64,000 nt of DNA from NCBI GenBank assembly GCA_030323885.1, contig CM059190.1, forward strand, positions 104,945,856-105,009,855, read 5' to 3'. A program made the translations under genes and the position numbers. This document shows, in pieces, positions 32,623-43,087 of this stretch. The notes beneath the pieces are model-generated. The model saw only the letters and a program-made list of their open reading frames with translations. It searched no databases and was not told the DNA's origin. Numbering within the stretch: the first letter of the stretch is position 1; each line of letters begins with the position of its first letter. The DNA is from Branchipolynoe longqiensis (taxonomy: Eukaryota; Annelida; Polychaeta; Phyllodocida; Polynoidae).

Positions 32623-32984
32623 CGTGTTCACCTATCCGTGACGGGCAGGCAGTGTGTGGCGGTGGAGACGGCAGTCAGGTGTGTGGGGTCGCCACTAGAG
32701 GCGCTGGTGTAGGATCAGGACAGACTCAGCTGGACAGGTGTGGTTCCATCACCCTGAGACGGGGTGCTAACAGTTCACCGACTGTTAGCACGCATACTGA
32801 TGCATACTAACAGTTCACCGACTGTTAGCACACAGACTGACACACACTAACAGATCGCCGACTGTTAACATGCAGACTGACACATAGTAACAACTCACTG
32901 ACTGTTAGTATGCCGACTGAAGTATACTAACGGTTCACCGACTGTTAGAATGCAGACTGACACATACTGACAGATTGTGGTGTT

Positions 32985-33283
32985 CTCTGTGGCAGAGTGG
33001 TTAGAGTGTCTGACTTTTTTCTAGGTCGGACTCCTAATCTGAAGGTCAGTGGTTCGATTCCCTGTGCCCCAACCTCTGCCAATTTGGATTTCCACTGCTG
33101 TGTATAACTTACAGCGTCATCAAAGGCCAGTTGCTCTCATATCATGTCTATGTGGTGTGGGAGGTTAAAAATCCCTTGGGTCGGTAAAAGTGTAGGCTCG
33201 GGCTTTCTATTGAGAAACTGTCTAATGGTGAAAACAAACCTATTCAGGCTTATCCATGATAGGCAGTATAAATCTTCAACAAC
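32985..33283 (+). mobile_element. SINE-B inside the 40-bp satellite
   Basis: Head GTGGCAGAGTGGTTAGAGTG, box B GGTTCGATTCCC, body TATAACTTACAGCGTCATCA, and 3' end GGCAGTATAAATCTTCAAC with an A-rich tail. Satellite units flank it on both sides. Confidence 0.87.
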
Positions 33284-33462
33284 AAAAAACCGACTGTTAG
33301 CATGAAGACTGATGTATACTAACAGTTCACTGACTGTTAGCACACAGACTGATGCATACTAACAGTTCACTGACTGTTAGCATGGAGACTGACACATACA
33401 AACAGCTCACCAACTGTTACTGTTACTTGTTAGCATGCAGTCTGACACACACTAACAGCTCA

Positions 33463-34365
33463 TGTGGCTGTCACACTACGACGACAAGCGGCGACGACAG
33501 CCCAGCGACTTGGATTTTGTGAAAACCCGACGACATATGCAAATTCGGGCCAAGTTGGACGACAGTTCCGCGACAGTGCCGCGACAGTGCCGCGACAGTG
33601 CCGCGACAGTGCCGTGACAGTGCCGCGACAGTGCCGCGACAGTGCCGCGACAGTGCCCCCGGACCTGTTTAGGAAGCAGTTTCCATGAGAAATATGAAGA
33701 ATGGGACGGTGCAAACATGTAGGTTTATGCGGCGGACCTGTTAGGAAGCAGTCTTCATATTTGGGACGGTCCTAACATCCCTCAAGGCAAGCTAAACTGA
33801 GCGATGTTTGGACCGTCCCATTCTGTGTGTGTGTGTGTCTCTGTGTGTGTCTGTGTGTGTGTGTGTCTGTGTGTGTGTCTCTAGGACGGTGCAGACATGT
33901 AGGTTTATGCGGCGGACCATATGATATATGAAGAAATGGGACGGTACAAACATGTGTGTTAGACTATGCGGCGGACCTGTTAGGAAGCAGTCTTCATATG
34001 ATATATGAAGAAATGGGACAGTACAAACATGTGTGTTAGACTATGCGACAGCTTAACGACAGCGACGACAACTTAACGACAAAGACGACACTGTAACGAC
34101 ACCATAGCGACACCGTAGCGACAGCCGAACGACATCGGCTGTCGCCGGGTGTCGTCGAGGTTTTTCAACATGGCCAAAAACCCGACGACAACCTGGCGAC
34201 AGTGGAGAAACTGGAGGTGTCGCGGAGGTGTCGCGGAGGTGTCGCGGCGACACCCGAACGACAACATAACGACACCGTAGCGACAGCCGACGACAGCCGA
34301 CGACAGAGCAAAACGACAAGTCGTTGGGCTGTCATCGGCCTTGTCGTCGTAGTGTGACACCCACA
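33463..34365. mobile_element. Palindromic element 7, TCA target duplication
   Basis: Left TGTGGCTGTCACACTACGAC, right GTCGTAGTGTGACACCCACA, flanked by TCA (33,460-33,462; 34,366-34,368). The flanking satellite monomer CTCACTGACTGTTAG is the empty site. Interior: GCGACAGTGCC repeats, ACGACA/CGACACC words, and three copies of a GGGACGGT...GCGGCGGACC block with a TGTGTC microsatellite. Confidence 0.85.
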
Positions 34366-34784
34366 TCACTGAGTGTTAGTTTCAGCACGTAGACTGACAC
34401 ACACTAACAGCTCACTGACTGTTAGTTTCAGCACGTAGACTGACACACACTAACAGCTCACTGACTGTTAGCACCCATACTGACACACACTAACAGCTCA
34501 CTGACTGTTAGTGTTACCACGCAGACTGACACATACCAATAGTTCACAGACTGTTAGTGTTTGCACGTAGACTGACATACACTAACAGTTCACTGACTGT
34601 TAGCACCCATAGTGACACATACTAACAGCTCACCGACTGTTAGCGCACAGACTGACATATACTAACAGCTCACCGACTGTTAGTGCTAGCACGCAAACTG
34701 ATGCATATGTCATCTATATGTGTCGTAGTGTACAGCCGGTTCCCCCTGGTCTGTATCACCCGCAACGTAGAGAGAAGACAGGGA

Positions 34785-35404
34785 AGCTGCTCCAAATGTA
34801 AGCTTGTCACACAAATGTCACCTTTTCTTAGCCTGCTGCTCCAAATGTAAGCTTCTACACACCAAAGTCACCTTTTCTTAGCCTGCTGCTCCAAATGCAA
34901 GGTTGTCACACAAAAGTCACCTTTTTTGAGCCTCATGCTCCAAATGTAAGCTTGTCACACAAATGTCACATTTTCTGAACCTCATGCTCCAAATGTAAGC
35001 TTGTCACCAAATTTTCAATTCCCTAGATACCTGAAGCTTCTATCGCCAAACTGACCTTTTCTCTGATACATGTTCCAAACGAAGCTTCTATTGCTCCAAA
35101 TGTAAGCTTGTCGCACAAATATCACCTTTTCTGAGCCTCATGCTCCAAACGTTAAGCTTCTGGCACCAAATGTCGCCTTTTCTTAGCCGCATGCTCTAAA
35201 TGTGTTTCTGTCAGCAAATGTCACATATTCTTAGCCTCATACACCAAATGATTCTTCTCTTCCAAAAATCGCCTTTTCTTAGACACATGCTCCAAATGTA
35301 AGCTTCTGTCACCAAATTTTGCTCTTTCTTAGTCGGATGCTCCAAATGTAAGCAGGTAATCTTGTCACACCAAAGTGGCCTTTTCTTAGCCTAATGCTCA
35401 AATG
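34785..35404. repeat. ~49-bp satellite, left block
   Basis: Units keyed by CTCCAAATGTAAGCTTGTCA, CACAAATGTCACCTTTTCTT and AGCCTAATG. About 12 diverged units. The array resumes at 37,158 after palindromic element 8. Confidence 0.88.
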
Positions 35405-35407
35405 TAA

Positions 35408-37154
35408 TGGGGCTGTCACAGTATGACGTTTCTCCCGGCGACCCGTCAGCGTTGAAAGTACTATCTTCCGCGTCGAGAAACGTTAAAGATTTAGGGGAAA
35501 TATGGGGAAATTGGACGTTGGCGCAGCGTGTTAGTAGCACGCGGCCAACGTTGTGGTAACGTATATCGGCGCGCTGTGTCTGTGTCTCTGTCTGTGTCTC
35601 TGTCTGTGTCTTTGTCTGTGTCTCTGTCTGTGTCTCTGTCTGTGTCTCTGTGTATGTGTCTCTGTCTGTGTGTCTGTGTCTGTGTCTCTGTCTGTGTCTC
35701 TGTCTGTGTCTCTGTCTGTGTCTCTGTGTGTGTGTCTCTGTCTGTGTGTCTGTGTCTGTGTCTCTGTCTGTGTCTCTGTGTATGTGTCTCTATCTGTGTC
35801 TCTGTGTGTGTTATTCTGTCTGGGTCTCTGTCTGTGTCTCTGTCTGTGTCTCTGTGTATGTGTCTCTGTCTGTGTGTCTGTGTCTCTGTCTGTGTCTCTG
35901 TCTATGTCTATGTGTATGTGTCTCTGTCTGTGTGTCTGTGTCTGTGTCTGTGTCTGTGTCTGTGTCTGTGTCTCTGTGTATGTGTCTCTGTCTGTGTCTC
36001 TGTCTGTGTCTCTGTGTATGTGTTTCTGTCTCTGTCTCTGTCTGTGTCTCTGTGTATGTGTCTCTGTCTGTGTGTCTGTGTCTGTGTCTGTGTCTCTGTG
36101 TATGTGTCTCTGTCTGTGTCTCTGTCTCTGTTTCTCTCTCTCTCTGAGACACAGAGACATAGACACACATAGACACACACACAGATACACAGAGACACAC
36201 ACCGAGACACAGAGACACACACAGAGACTCAGACACACAGAGACACAGAGACACACACACAGACACAGAGACACACACAGAGACACACACATAGACACAG
36301 ACAGAGACACATACAGAGACACAGACAGAGACACAGACAGAGACACAGACAGAGACACAGACAGAGACACATACATATACACATACAGAGACACATACAC
36401 AAACATAGACACAGACAGAGACACATACAGAGACAAATACAAATACACATACAGAGACACAGACAGAGACACAAACAGATACGCAGACAGAGACACAGAC
36501 AGAGACACAGACAGAGACACATACAGAGACATACACAGAGACACAGAGACACATACAGAGACAGACACAGAGACACAGACAGAGACACACACAGAGACAC
36601 AGACAGAGACACATACAGAGACATACACAGGGACACAGAGACACATACAGAGACATACACAGAGACACAGAGACACATACAGAGACATACACAGAGACAC
36701 AGAGACACATACAGAGACAGACACAGAGAAACAGACAGAGACACAGACAGAGACACACACAGAGACACACACAGACACACCCAGAGACACACACAGAGAC
36801 ACACACACAGCAACGTGTGAGCAACGACCCTCCCGCGCGCGCGCCGTCTTCCTAGCGTTCCCATAACGTTATTCCGGCGCGTCCAACGCAGCGCGACGCG
36901 CGCCTAACGTCCTTACCCATATATTTGCGCGCGTTGTCGATCGCTGGTTTTTTTTGACAAGCTTAAAACCTTGGGCGACCGGCAACGCGCGCCGAGGTTG
37001 TCCGCCGACCATCAACGTCAAAGATAGTGTACGAAAATGTACCGACGCCCCGGTAACGCGCCCCCAGCGCGTCCCGAGGTTTCACTTATTATCGCCCAAA
37101 AACACCACACGTCGCCGTGTCGCCGGCGAGAAGCGTCGTAGTGTGACAGCCCCA
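35408..37154. mobile_element. Palindromic element 8, TAA target duplication, giant fold-back
   Basis: 1,747 bp, left TGGGGCTGTCACAGTATGAC, right GTAGTGTGACAGCCCCA, flanked by TAA (35,405-35,407; 37,155-37,157). The host monomer AAATGTAAGCTTGTCA is restored by removal. Outer parts hold AACGTT, GGCGCGC and CCAACG words. The centre is a fold-back microsatellite. Confidence 0.88.
35571..36815. repeat. Inverted microsatellite (TCTGTCTGTGTC / GACACAGACAGA)
   Basis: Left half (to about 36,146) is TCTGTGTCTCTGTCTG-type. The right half is its complement, ACAGAGACACAGACAG-type. The switch is at about 36,146, so it can fold into a ~600-bp-armed hairpin. The 200-430-codon frames over it are artefacts. 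Confidence 0.92.
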
Positions 37155-37157
37155 TAA

Positions 37158-37382
37158 GCTTGTCATACAAATGTCACACTTTCTTAGCCTAATGCTCCAA
37201 ATGTAAGCTTGTCATATAAATTTCACCCTTTCTTAGCCTAATGCTCCAAATGTAAGCTTGTCATACAAATGTCACCCTTTTCTTAGCCTAATGCTCCAAA
37301 TGTAAGCTTGTCATCCAAATGTCACCCTTTTCTTAGCCTAATGCTCAAATGTAAGCTTGTGACACACATGTCACCTTTTCTG
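37158..37382. repeat. ~49-bp satellite, right block
   Basis: Continuation of the 34,785-35,404 array (GCTTGTCATACAAATGTCAC, TTTCTTAGCCTAATGCTCCA). About five units. Confidence 0.88.
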
Positions 37383-37429
37383 AGCCTGCCGCACTGCCAC
37401 CAAACTAAGACGGTCCGGTCCATACCGAG

Positions 37430-37560
37430 CCGGGCGGATCGACTTAGGGTCCCGTGGTGGTGTGGCGTCTGAGACATGCGCACTGGAGGCTCAGTAATCT
37501 ACTAATGTCCGTGTACACACGGCATTATGGCCGCCATCTTTGATGACATCATTTCAGTAT
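37430..37560 (+). promoter_or_regulatory. Possible promoter-like segment (NRF-1-like half site, YY1-like site)
   Basis: CATGCGCACTGG, then GGCCGCCATCTTTGATGACA (37,527 onward), contain a YY1-type GCCGCCATCTT overlapping an ATG, next to TGATGACATCA. An open frame MAAIFDDIISVYSRRDFTYF begins there but runs into a CA microsatellite and matches nothing I know. The motif basis is weak. Confidence 0.2.
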
Positions 37561-37616
37561 ATTCTAGACGAGATTTTACTTATTTCTACATTAAGTGGAT
37601 TCCTCTCTACTCCCCA

Positions 37617-38190
37617 CCCACACACCCACTTCCACACACACACACACCTCCACACACACACATCTCCACACCCAGACCTGCACACACACCTTTACACACA
37701 CCTCCAAACCCACTTCCACACACACACACCTCCACACACACACACCTCTACACCCAGACCTCCACACACACCTTCACACACACCTCCACACCCACACACC
37801 TCCACACACACACACCTCCACACACACACTTCCATACATCTCCACATACACCTCCAGACCCACACCTCCACACACCCCGTCCTGATATGACCTTGGATGT
37901 TGCTAGGACGTAAAACAACAACAAACAAACAAACAAACACACACACACCTCCACACACACCTCCACACACACACCTCCACACACACCTCCACACACACAC
38001 CTCCACAAACACACCTCCACACACACCTCCACACACCTCCAGGCACCTCCACACCCACACCCACTTCCACACACACCTCCCCACACACACATACACACAC
38101 ACGTCCACACACCTCGATACACCCACACACACGTCCACACACACCTCCACACACACACCTCCACACACATCTCCACACACACACACACAC
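37617..38190. repeat. ACACACCTCC microsatellite
   Basis: CACACACCTCCACACACACC-type repeat of ~570 bp, split by a SINE-A tail at 37,878-37,936. Thr/His/Pro and Val/Cys/Gly frames are artefacts. Confidence 0.9.
37878..37936 (+). mobile_element. Solo SINE-A 3' tail inside a microsatellite
   Basis: CGTCCTGATATGACCTTGGA, GGACGTAAAACAACAACAAA, CAAACAAAC; CACACCTCC repeats on both sides. Confidence 0.82.
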
Positions 38191-38382
38191 GCCCTCGCCT
38201 TCCTCTCAAAACCCACACTCATTCTCGAGTCGCTTCTACCTGCCCCCCCCCCCCTCCCACCCACTCCCACTCCTCATGATTTTAAATCAGTTACTCGCCC
38301 AGCCCTTGGCATCTCAATGTTCTTGTCGGTGAATATTTAGCTCTGAACCTTCCCTCGTATGCCCTTCCCCCTTATAAACCGG

Positions 38383-38566
38383 AAGCAGTCGCCCAATCGG
38401 TACAGCTCAGGCTTCACGTGTGGAAGGTCGGGAGTTTGATTCCCAGTCGAGTCAAACCAATGACTTACTAAATTGATATGTGTCACTACCGAACCTGGCA
38501 TTCGACATTACTAGGATTGGGAAAGGACTGATTAGCTCAGTATCAGGATAGTGTGATTGAGTCAGA
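38383..38566 (+). mobile_element. SINE-A, 3' part replaced by satellite
   Basis: Head CGCCCAATCGGTACAGCTCA with box B GAGTTTGATTCCC, and the middle to GTGTGATTGAGT. The 40-bp array then begins abruptly; no tail. Confidence 0.8.
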
Positions 38567-38567
38567 C

Positions 38568-39020
38568 CAGACGACATTAAGACTGTTACATTAGCATTTA
38601 GTCAAAGCAGACGACATTAAGACTGTCACATTAGCATTTAGTCAAAGCATACGACATTAACACTGTTACATTAGCATTTAGTCAAAGCAGACGACATTAA
38701 CACTGTTACATTAACATTTAGTCAAAGCAGACGACATTAACACTGTTACATTAGCATTTAGTCAAAGCAGACGACATTAACACTGTTACATTAGCATTTA
38801 GTCAAAGCAGATGACATTAACACTGTTACATTAGCATTTAGTCAAAGCAGACGAAATTAACACTGTTACATTAACATTTAGTCAAAGCAGACTACATTAA
38901 CACTGTTACATTAGCATTTAGTCAAAGCAGACGACATTAATACTGTTACATTAGCATTTAATCAAAGCAGACGACATTAACACTGTTACATTAGCATTTA
39001 GTCTCAGCAGATGACATTAA
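38568..39020. repeat. 40-bp satellite (ACGACATTAACACTGTTACA...)
   Basis: About 11 highly similar units of ACGACATTAACACTGTTACA then TTAGCATTTAGTCAAAGCAG. It starts inside a truncated SINE-A. Confidence 0.93.
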
Positions 39021-39097
39021 GTCAGTCGGTGCTATTGAAGACGCGGGAATCCCCAACTCAGCCGGTAACGTCTGCGACTCACCGATCACCACGTGTG

Positions 39098-39175
39098 AGG
39101 GCCCTCTAGTGCCCTCTAGTGCCCTCTAGTGCCCTCTAGTGAACCTCTAGTGCCCTCTAGTGCCCTCCAGTGCAC
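39098..39175. repeat. 10-bp GCCCTCTAGT array, CTCF-core-like
   Basis: Seven to eight tandem GCCCTCTAGT units, one changed to GAACCTCTAGT. The reverse complement reads CACTAGAGGGCAC, close to the core of the CTCF motif in bilaterians (family knowledge). Occupancy is unknown. Confidence 0.6.
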
Positions 39176-39304
39176 TCTCCAGTGTGACGGCACACACAGA
39201 CCCGCCTCCACAGGTCCTCCTCCTGTACCTACCGTCCACCAGACCGTCCTGGGCTGTGCACGCACACCGCATACTGATCAGGCGCGGTGCATGCTGGGTT
39301 TTGT

Positions 39305-39345
39305 CGGTTACTATTTGACATCCTAGCAACATCTAAGGGCATATC
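39305..39345 (-). mobile_element. Solo SINE-A 3' tail, minus
   Basis: TTTGACATCCTAGCAACATC then TAAGGGCATATCA, followed at once by a plus-strand full SINE-A. Confidence 0.6.
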
Positions 39346-39352
39346 ACTGGAG

Positions 39353-39682
39353 ACACGGTGGCCTAATCGGTAAGAGCACTGGCTTCCAGTGTGGAAGGTC
39401 GGGGATTGGAACCTCAGCCGAGTCAAACCAATGACTTACAAAATTAACACTTGTCGCTACCTAGCCTGGCACTCTGCATTATTAGGATAGGGCAAGAACT
39501 GGTTGGCTCAGTATCAGTATAATGTGACTGAGTGGGAAATTAGGTCATGGTTCTGGCGGCCTGGTCTTCCAGTGGGGCAGCACTATAAAGTCACCATGAG
39601 TGCACACTGTCAAAAGTCGGCACCCGTCATGATATGACCTTAGATGTTGTTAGGACGTAAAACACCAACAAACAAACAAATA
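39353..39682 (+). mobile_element. SINE-A, full length, short head
   Basis: Head CACGGTGGCCTAATCGGTAA with box B GGATTGGAACCTC; full body; tail GTTGTTAGGACGTAAAACAC and CAACAAACAAACAAA. Confidence 0.87.
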
Positions 39683-39730
39683 CAAACATGATGAGGTGGC
39701 TTTTTGTGGGGTGAGGTGGGGAGTGATTTG

Positions 39731-39790
39731 GTCCTGATATAAACTTAGATGTTGCCAGGACATGAAACTCCAACAACCAAACCAACCAAC
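39731..39790 (+). mobile_element. Solo SINE-A 3' tail
   Basis: GGTCCTGATATAAACTTAGA, GTTGCCAGGACATGAAACTC, CAACAACCAAACC. Confidence 0.75.
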
Positions 39791-39822
39791 TATAAGCGGA
39801 CCAACTCATTCTGGTGGAGCGG

Positions 39823-40135
39823 GCGCGGTGGCCTAATTGGTAGACTGCGGACCGTGCGTGCGGAAGGTCAGGAGTTCCGTTCCCGGTCGAGTCAAACCAG
39901 TGACTTAAAAATTGATATTTGTCACTCCCTAGCCTGGGGTTCGCCATTAATAGGATAGGGCAAGGACTGGTTAGCTCAGTCTCAGGATAATATGACTGAG
40001 TGGGATATTGGGTCATGGTGCTGGCTACCTGATTTCCCAGTTGGGCAGCACTATCAAATGGCCATGAGTGTGCACATAAGTCGGTACCCGTCCTGATATG
40101 ACCTTAGATGTTACCATGACATAAAACTCCAACCA
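39823..40135 (+). mobile_element. SINE-A, full length; tail runs into 8-bp satellite
   Basis: Head CGGGCGCGGTGGCCTAATTG with box B GAGTTCCGTTCCC, complete body, tail TTACCATGACATAAAACTCC and AACCAAACAG. The GCCGGCCA array starts immediately. Confidence 0.87.
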
Positions 40136-40136
40136 A

Positions 40137-41060
40137 ACAGCCGGCCAGCCGGCCAGCCGGCCAGCCGGCCAGCCGGCCAGCCGGCCAGCCGGCCAGCCGG
40201 CCAGCCGGCCAGCCGGCCAGCCGGCCAGCCCGGCCAGCCGGCCAGCCGGCCAGCCGCGCCAGCCGGCCAGCCGGCCAGCCGCGGCCCAGCCGGCCAGGTC
40301 CGGCCAGCCGCCAGCCGGCCAGCCGGCCCAGCCGGCCATCCGGCCAGCCCGGTCCAGCCGGCCAGCCGGCCAGCCGGCCCTGCCGGCCAGCCGGCCGAGC
40401 CGGCCAGCCGGCCAGCCGGCCAGCCGGCCAGCCGGCCAGCCTGGCCAGCGGCCAGCCGGCCAGCCGGCCAGCCGGCCAGCCGGCCAGCCACGGCCAGCCG
40501 CCAGCCGGCCAGCCCGGCCGGCCGGCCAGCCCGGCCAGCCGGCCAGGCCGGCCCAGCCGGCCAGCCGGGCCAGCCGGCCAGCGCCGGGCCAGCCGGCCAG
40601 TCCGGCCAGCCGGCCAGCCGGGCCAGCCGGCCAGCCGGCCAGCCGGCCAGCCGGTCCAGCCGGCCAGCCGGCCAGCCGGCCAGGGCTCGGCCAGCCGGCC
40701 CAGCCGGCCCAGACCGCCATGGCCGGACCAGCCGGGCCGGCCTGCCAGCCCGGCCAGCGGCCAGCCGCCGGCCACCGGCCGGCCATCGGCCAGCCGGCCA
40801 GCCGGCCAGCCGGCCTAGCCGGCCAGACCGGCCAGCCGGTCCAGCCGGCCAGCCGCCAGACCGGCCAGGCCGGCCAGCCGGCCAGCCGGGCCATCCGGCC
40901 AGTCGCGCCAGCCGGACCCAGCCGCTCAGCCGGCCAGCCGGCCAGTCCGGCCAGCCGACCATCCGGCCAAGACCGGCCAGCCCGCCAGCCGGCCAGCCGG
41001 CCAGCCGGCCATGGCCGGCCTCATGCCCGGCCAGCCGGCCAGCCGGCCAGCCGGCCAGCC
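40137..41060. repeat. 8-bp GCCGGCCA satellite
   Basis: About 920 bp of CAGCCGGC units with occasional frameshifting changes. GGCCGGC is self-complementary, so each unit can base-pair locally. Trp/Pro/Ala/Gly-rich minus-strand frames are artefacts. Confidence 0.95.
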
Positions 41061-41399
41061 ATTCTGGTGACTGTAGAACTAAGACAAGACACAATCACAC
41101 CAGTTAGGCTGCATTGATAACAACAAACTTCCACGAGAGGGGGGGCAGAAGTAAGAGATGAGACAGTGAGAGGGAGGTGGGCATTGGAGAGGTGAGAGGC
41201 AGAGAGAGAAATGGGAAGGGGGGGTGAGTGTTGTGCTGCACCGCCCAAACCGGAAATGGGAGGTGCACGCTGGCGCGCCTCGCGTCCATAGCAACGGGTA
41301 AACAAAGTCTTGTGGACTAGTTAGGACAGGGTGTATCCAGTGTTATTTACATTGACGAAGTCTTCTGACTCATTCCCTTGACATATATATGTATAACCG

Positions 41400-41735
41400 A
41401 ATAAGATATAGTCGGTAGAGTGTCCACTTCCCGTTCCAGAGGTTATGGGTTCAATCCCTGGCCGAATTAAATCAAAGGCTTGAAATAATTGCTGCCTGCC
41501 TGATCCTCTGCAATACAAGGATAGGTCAAGTAGGTTCTACTGGTTGGTTCAGTGAGTGCCAGGATAATGTGACTGAGTGGGATATCGGGTCACGGCGCCG
41601 GATCCATCCCAGTAGGGGGATGTTGGGGGGGGGGGGGGCATTATTAAAGTCATCATGAATGTCCACTGTCAAAAGTCAGCACGCATCCTGATGTAACCTC
41701 TGATGTTGCGAGAACGCAAAACCCCAGCAATCAAT
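41400..41735 (+). mobile_element. SINE-A, diverged
   Basis: Box B GGGTTCAATCCCTGG in a decayed head, body GTGACTGAGTGGGATATCGG interrupted by a G run (about 41,624-41,638), and a tail GATGTTGCGAGAACGCAAAA. Confidence 0.78.
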
Positions 41736-41739
41736 CTGC

Positions 41740-42235
41740 ACACTTCAAAGCTGGCGGCCGCATGATGTCACGCATCTGGTGTGCATCTGGGGCAGCAATC
41801 CGGCATTGATCACAGCCTACATTGTATCTGACAATCTCTCCAACAAATGACACAAGTCCCAAATCACAACAAAGCAGCCACATGTGTGGTATTTGTTAAT
41901 AGAGCCATCGTGACGTCACTCAGACTCTAAGAACACATTTTCCACAATACTTTCTCAAATAGAAAATCCATCTCAGATAAGCTATTTTTTCCTTTGTCTC
42001 TAGATTGATAATGATTTAATTGATTGCTAATTAAGAGAGAATTACTTTCGGTTGTTTTCTGCATTTAAATGCGGTTTTTTCGTCTGATTATTTGTGCATC
42101 GATATTGCTCCGAAATATACTGAGAGAAATGTCTATCTGTGTAAGTATGTCCTACAGCTGTGTTTGATTGGTTGAGTCCGTTAAATGTTGCAATGTCGTC
42201 AGACTTGTGTTAGTGATCCACCGATTCTGTGTTAG
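41740..42235. other. No recognisable feature
   Basis: A/T-rich single-copy-like sequence leading into the LINE fragment. 42,205-42,245 contains a short direct repeat TTGTGTTAGTGATCCA / CTGTGTTAGTGATCCA at the LINE 5' edge. Confidence 0.4.
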
Positions 42236-42239
42236 TGAT

Positions 42240-43087
42240 CCATCAATTCTGCAAGCACCAGGCAAGCTAATTGAAAAAGTATTCCACAGGCACATAAATG
42301 AGCACCTGGAAAAGAACAATATACTAAACAAAAGACAAGCAGGCTTTAGGAAACTGCAGTCCACATCAAAAACAATAGCAAACCTAACAAATGACATACT
42401 GGTATCGATGAACCAAAAACAATTAGTTGGGGCAGCCTTCATTGATTTCAGTAAAGCTTTTGACACAGTCGACCACAATACACTACTGGAAAAATTAAAC
42501 AACATGGGCATGAAATCCAAGTCAATGAGCTCGATAAAATGTTACTGAAACAGGCAACAACAAAAAAAGTAAATGATACTCTGTCAGACCAACAGCCTGT
42601 CACATGTGGTGTACCCCAAGGATCAGTCCTGGGGCCTCTACTCTTTATACTCTACATAAATGACCTAGAAAAATGGCTAGGAACAGAACGTCTCCAACTA
42701 TATGCAGATGACACTGTCATATATGCAGAGGGAAAGACAGAGGAGGGGGTAACAACTAAGCTAAACAAACTCCTACTAAAGCTGGATGACTGGTGTGAGT
42801 TCAATAAAATAACCATCAATGCAAATAAATCTAAAACAGTGCTCTTCTCACATAAATCAGTGCCAGAAAGAAACCTACACTGCAAGCTAGGAAACCAAAT
42901 ATTAGAAAAGGTAAATCACTACAAATACCTAGGCCTAGAGCTGGACAGCCAGCTAAACTACAACCTATGTATAACAAAAATCATCCAAAAAATAAACCAC
43001 ATACTGTGGCTATTTGCAAAACTAAGAAACTATATGACGCAAGAAATGTCAATAAAAATCTATACCTTACAAAAGATATCTGTGTAA
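42240..43087 (+). pseudogene. Frameshifted LINE reverse transcriptase (YADD type)
   Basis: First frame to 42,548: PGKLIEKVFHRHINEHLEKN, RQAGFRKLQST and AAFIDFSKAFDTVDH (RT motif A, first catalytic Asp at about 42,444). TGA at 42,546-42,548 and a frame change at or near the A7 run (42,562-42,568) break it. The second frame continues CGVPQGSVLGPLLFILYIND (from 42,605), LQLYADDTVIYA (YADD at 42,701-42,712) and YKYLGLELD, to a TAA after GCAAGAAATGTC. Endonuclease and RT fingers are missing. Organisation fits a CR1/Jockey-group LINE (inference). Not functional. Confidence 0.88.

Larger units (their letters stand above)
32765..34710. repeat. 40-bp hairpin satellite, interrupted by two transposons
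   Basis: Units ACTAACAGTTCACCGACTGT then TAGCACGCAGACTGACACAT, 40 bp. Each holds the inverted pair CTAACAG/CTGTTAG. Blocks are 32,765-32,980, 33,285-33,462 and 34,366-34,710, separated by SINE-B (32,985-33,283) and palindromic element 7 (33,463-34,365). Confidence 0.9.

Noticed and set aside
35531..36866. 425-437 codon Cys/Val/Ser and Thr/Asp/Arg frames
   Set aside because: They are pure translations of the fold-back microsatellite, open in five frames.
40025..41094. Trp/Ala/Gly/Arg-rich proteins over GCCGGCCA repeats
   Set aside because: Translation of an 8-bp satellite; all frames differ only by repeat phase.
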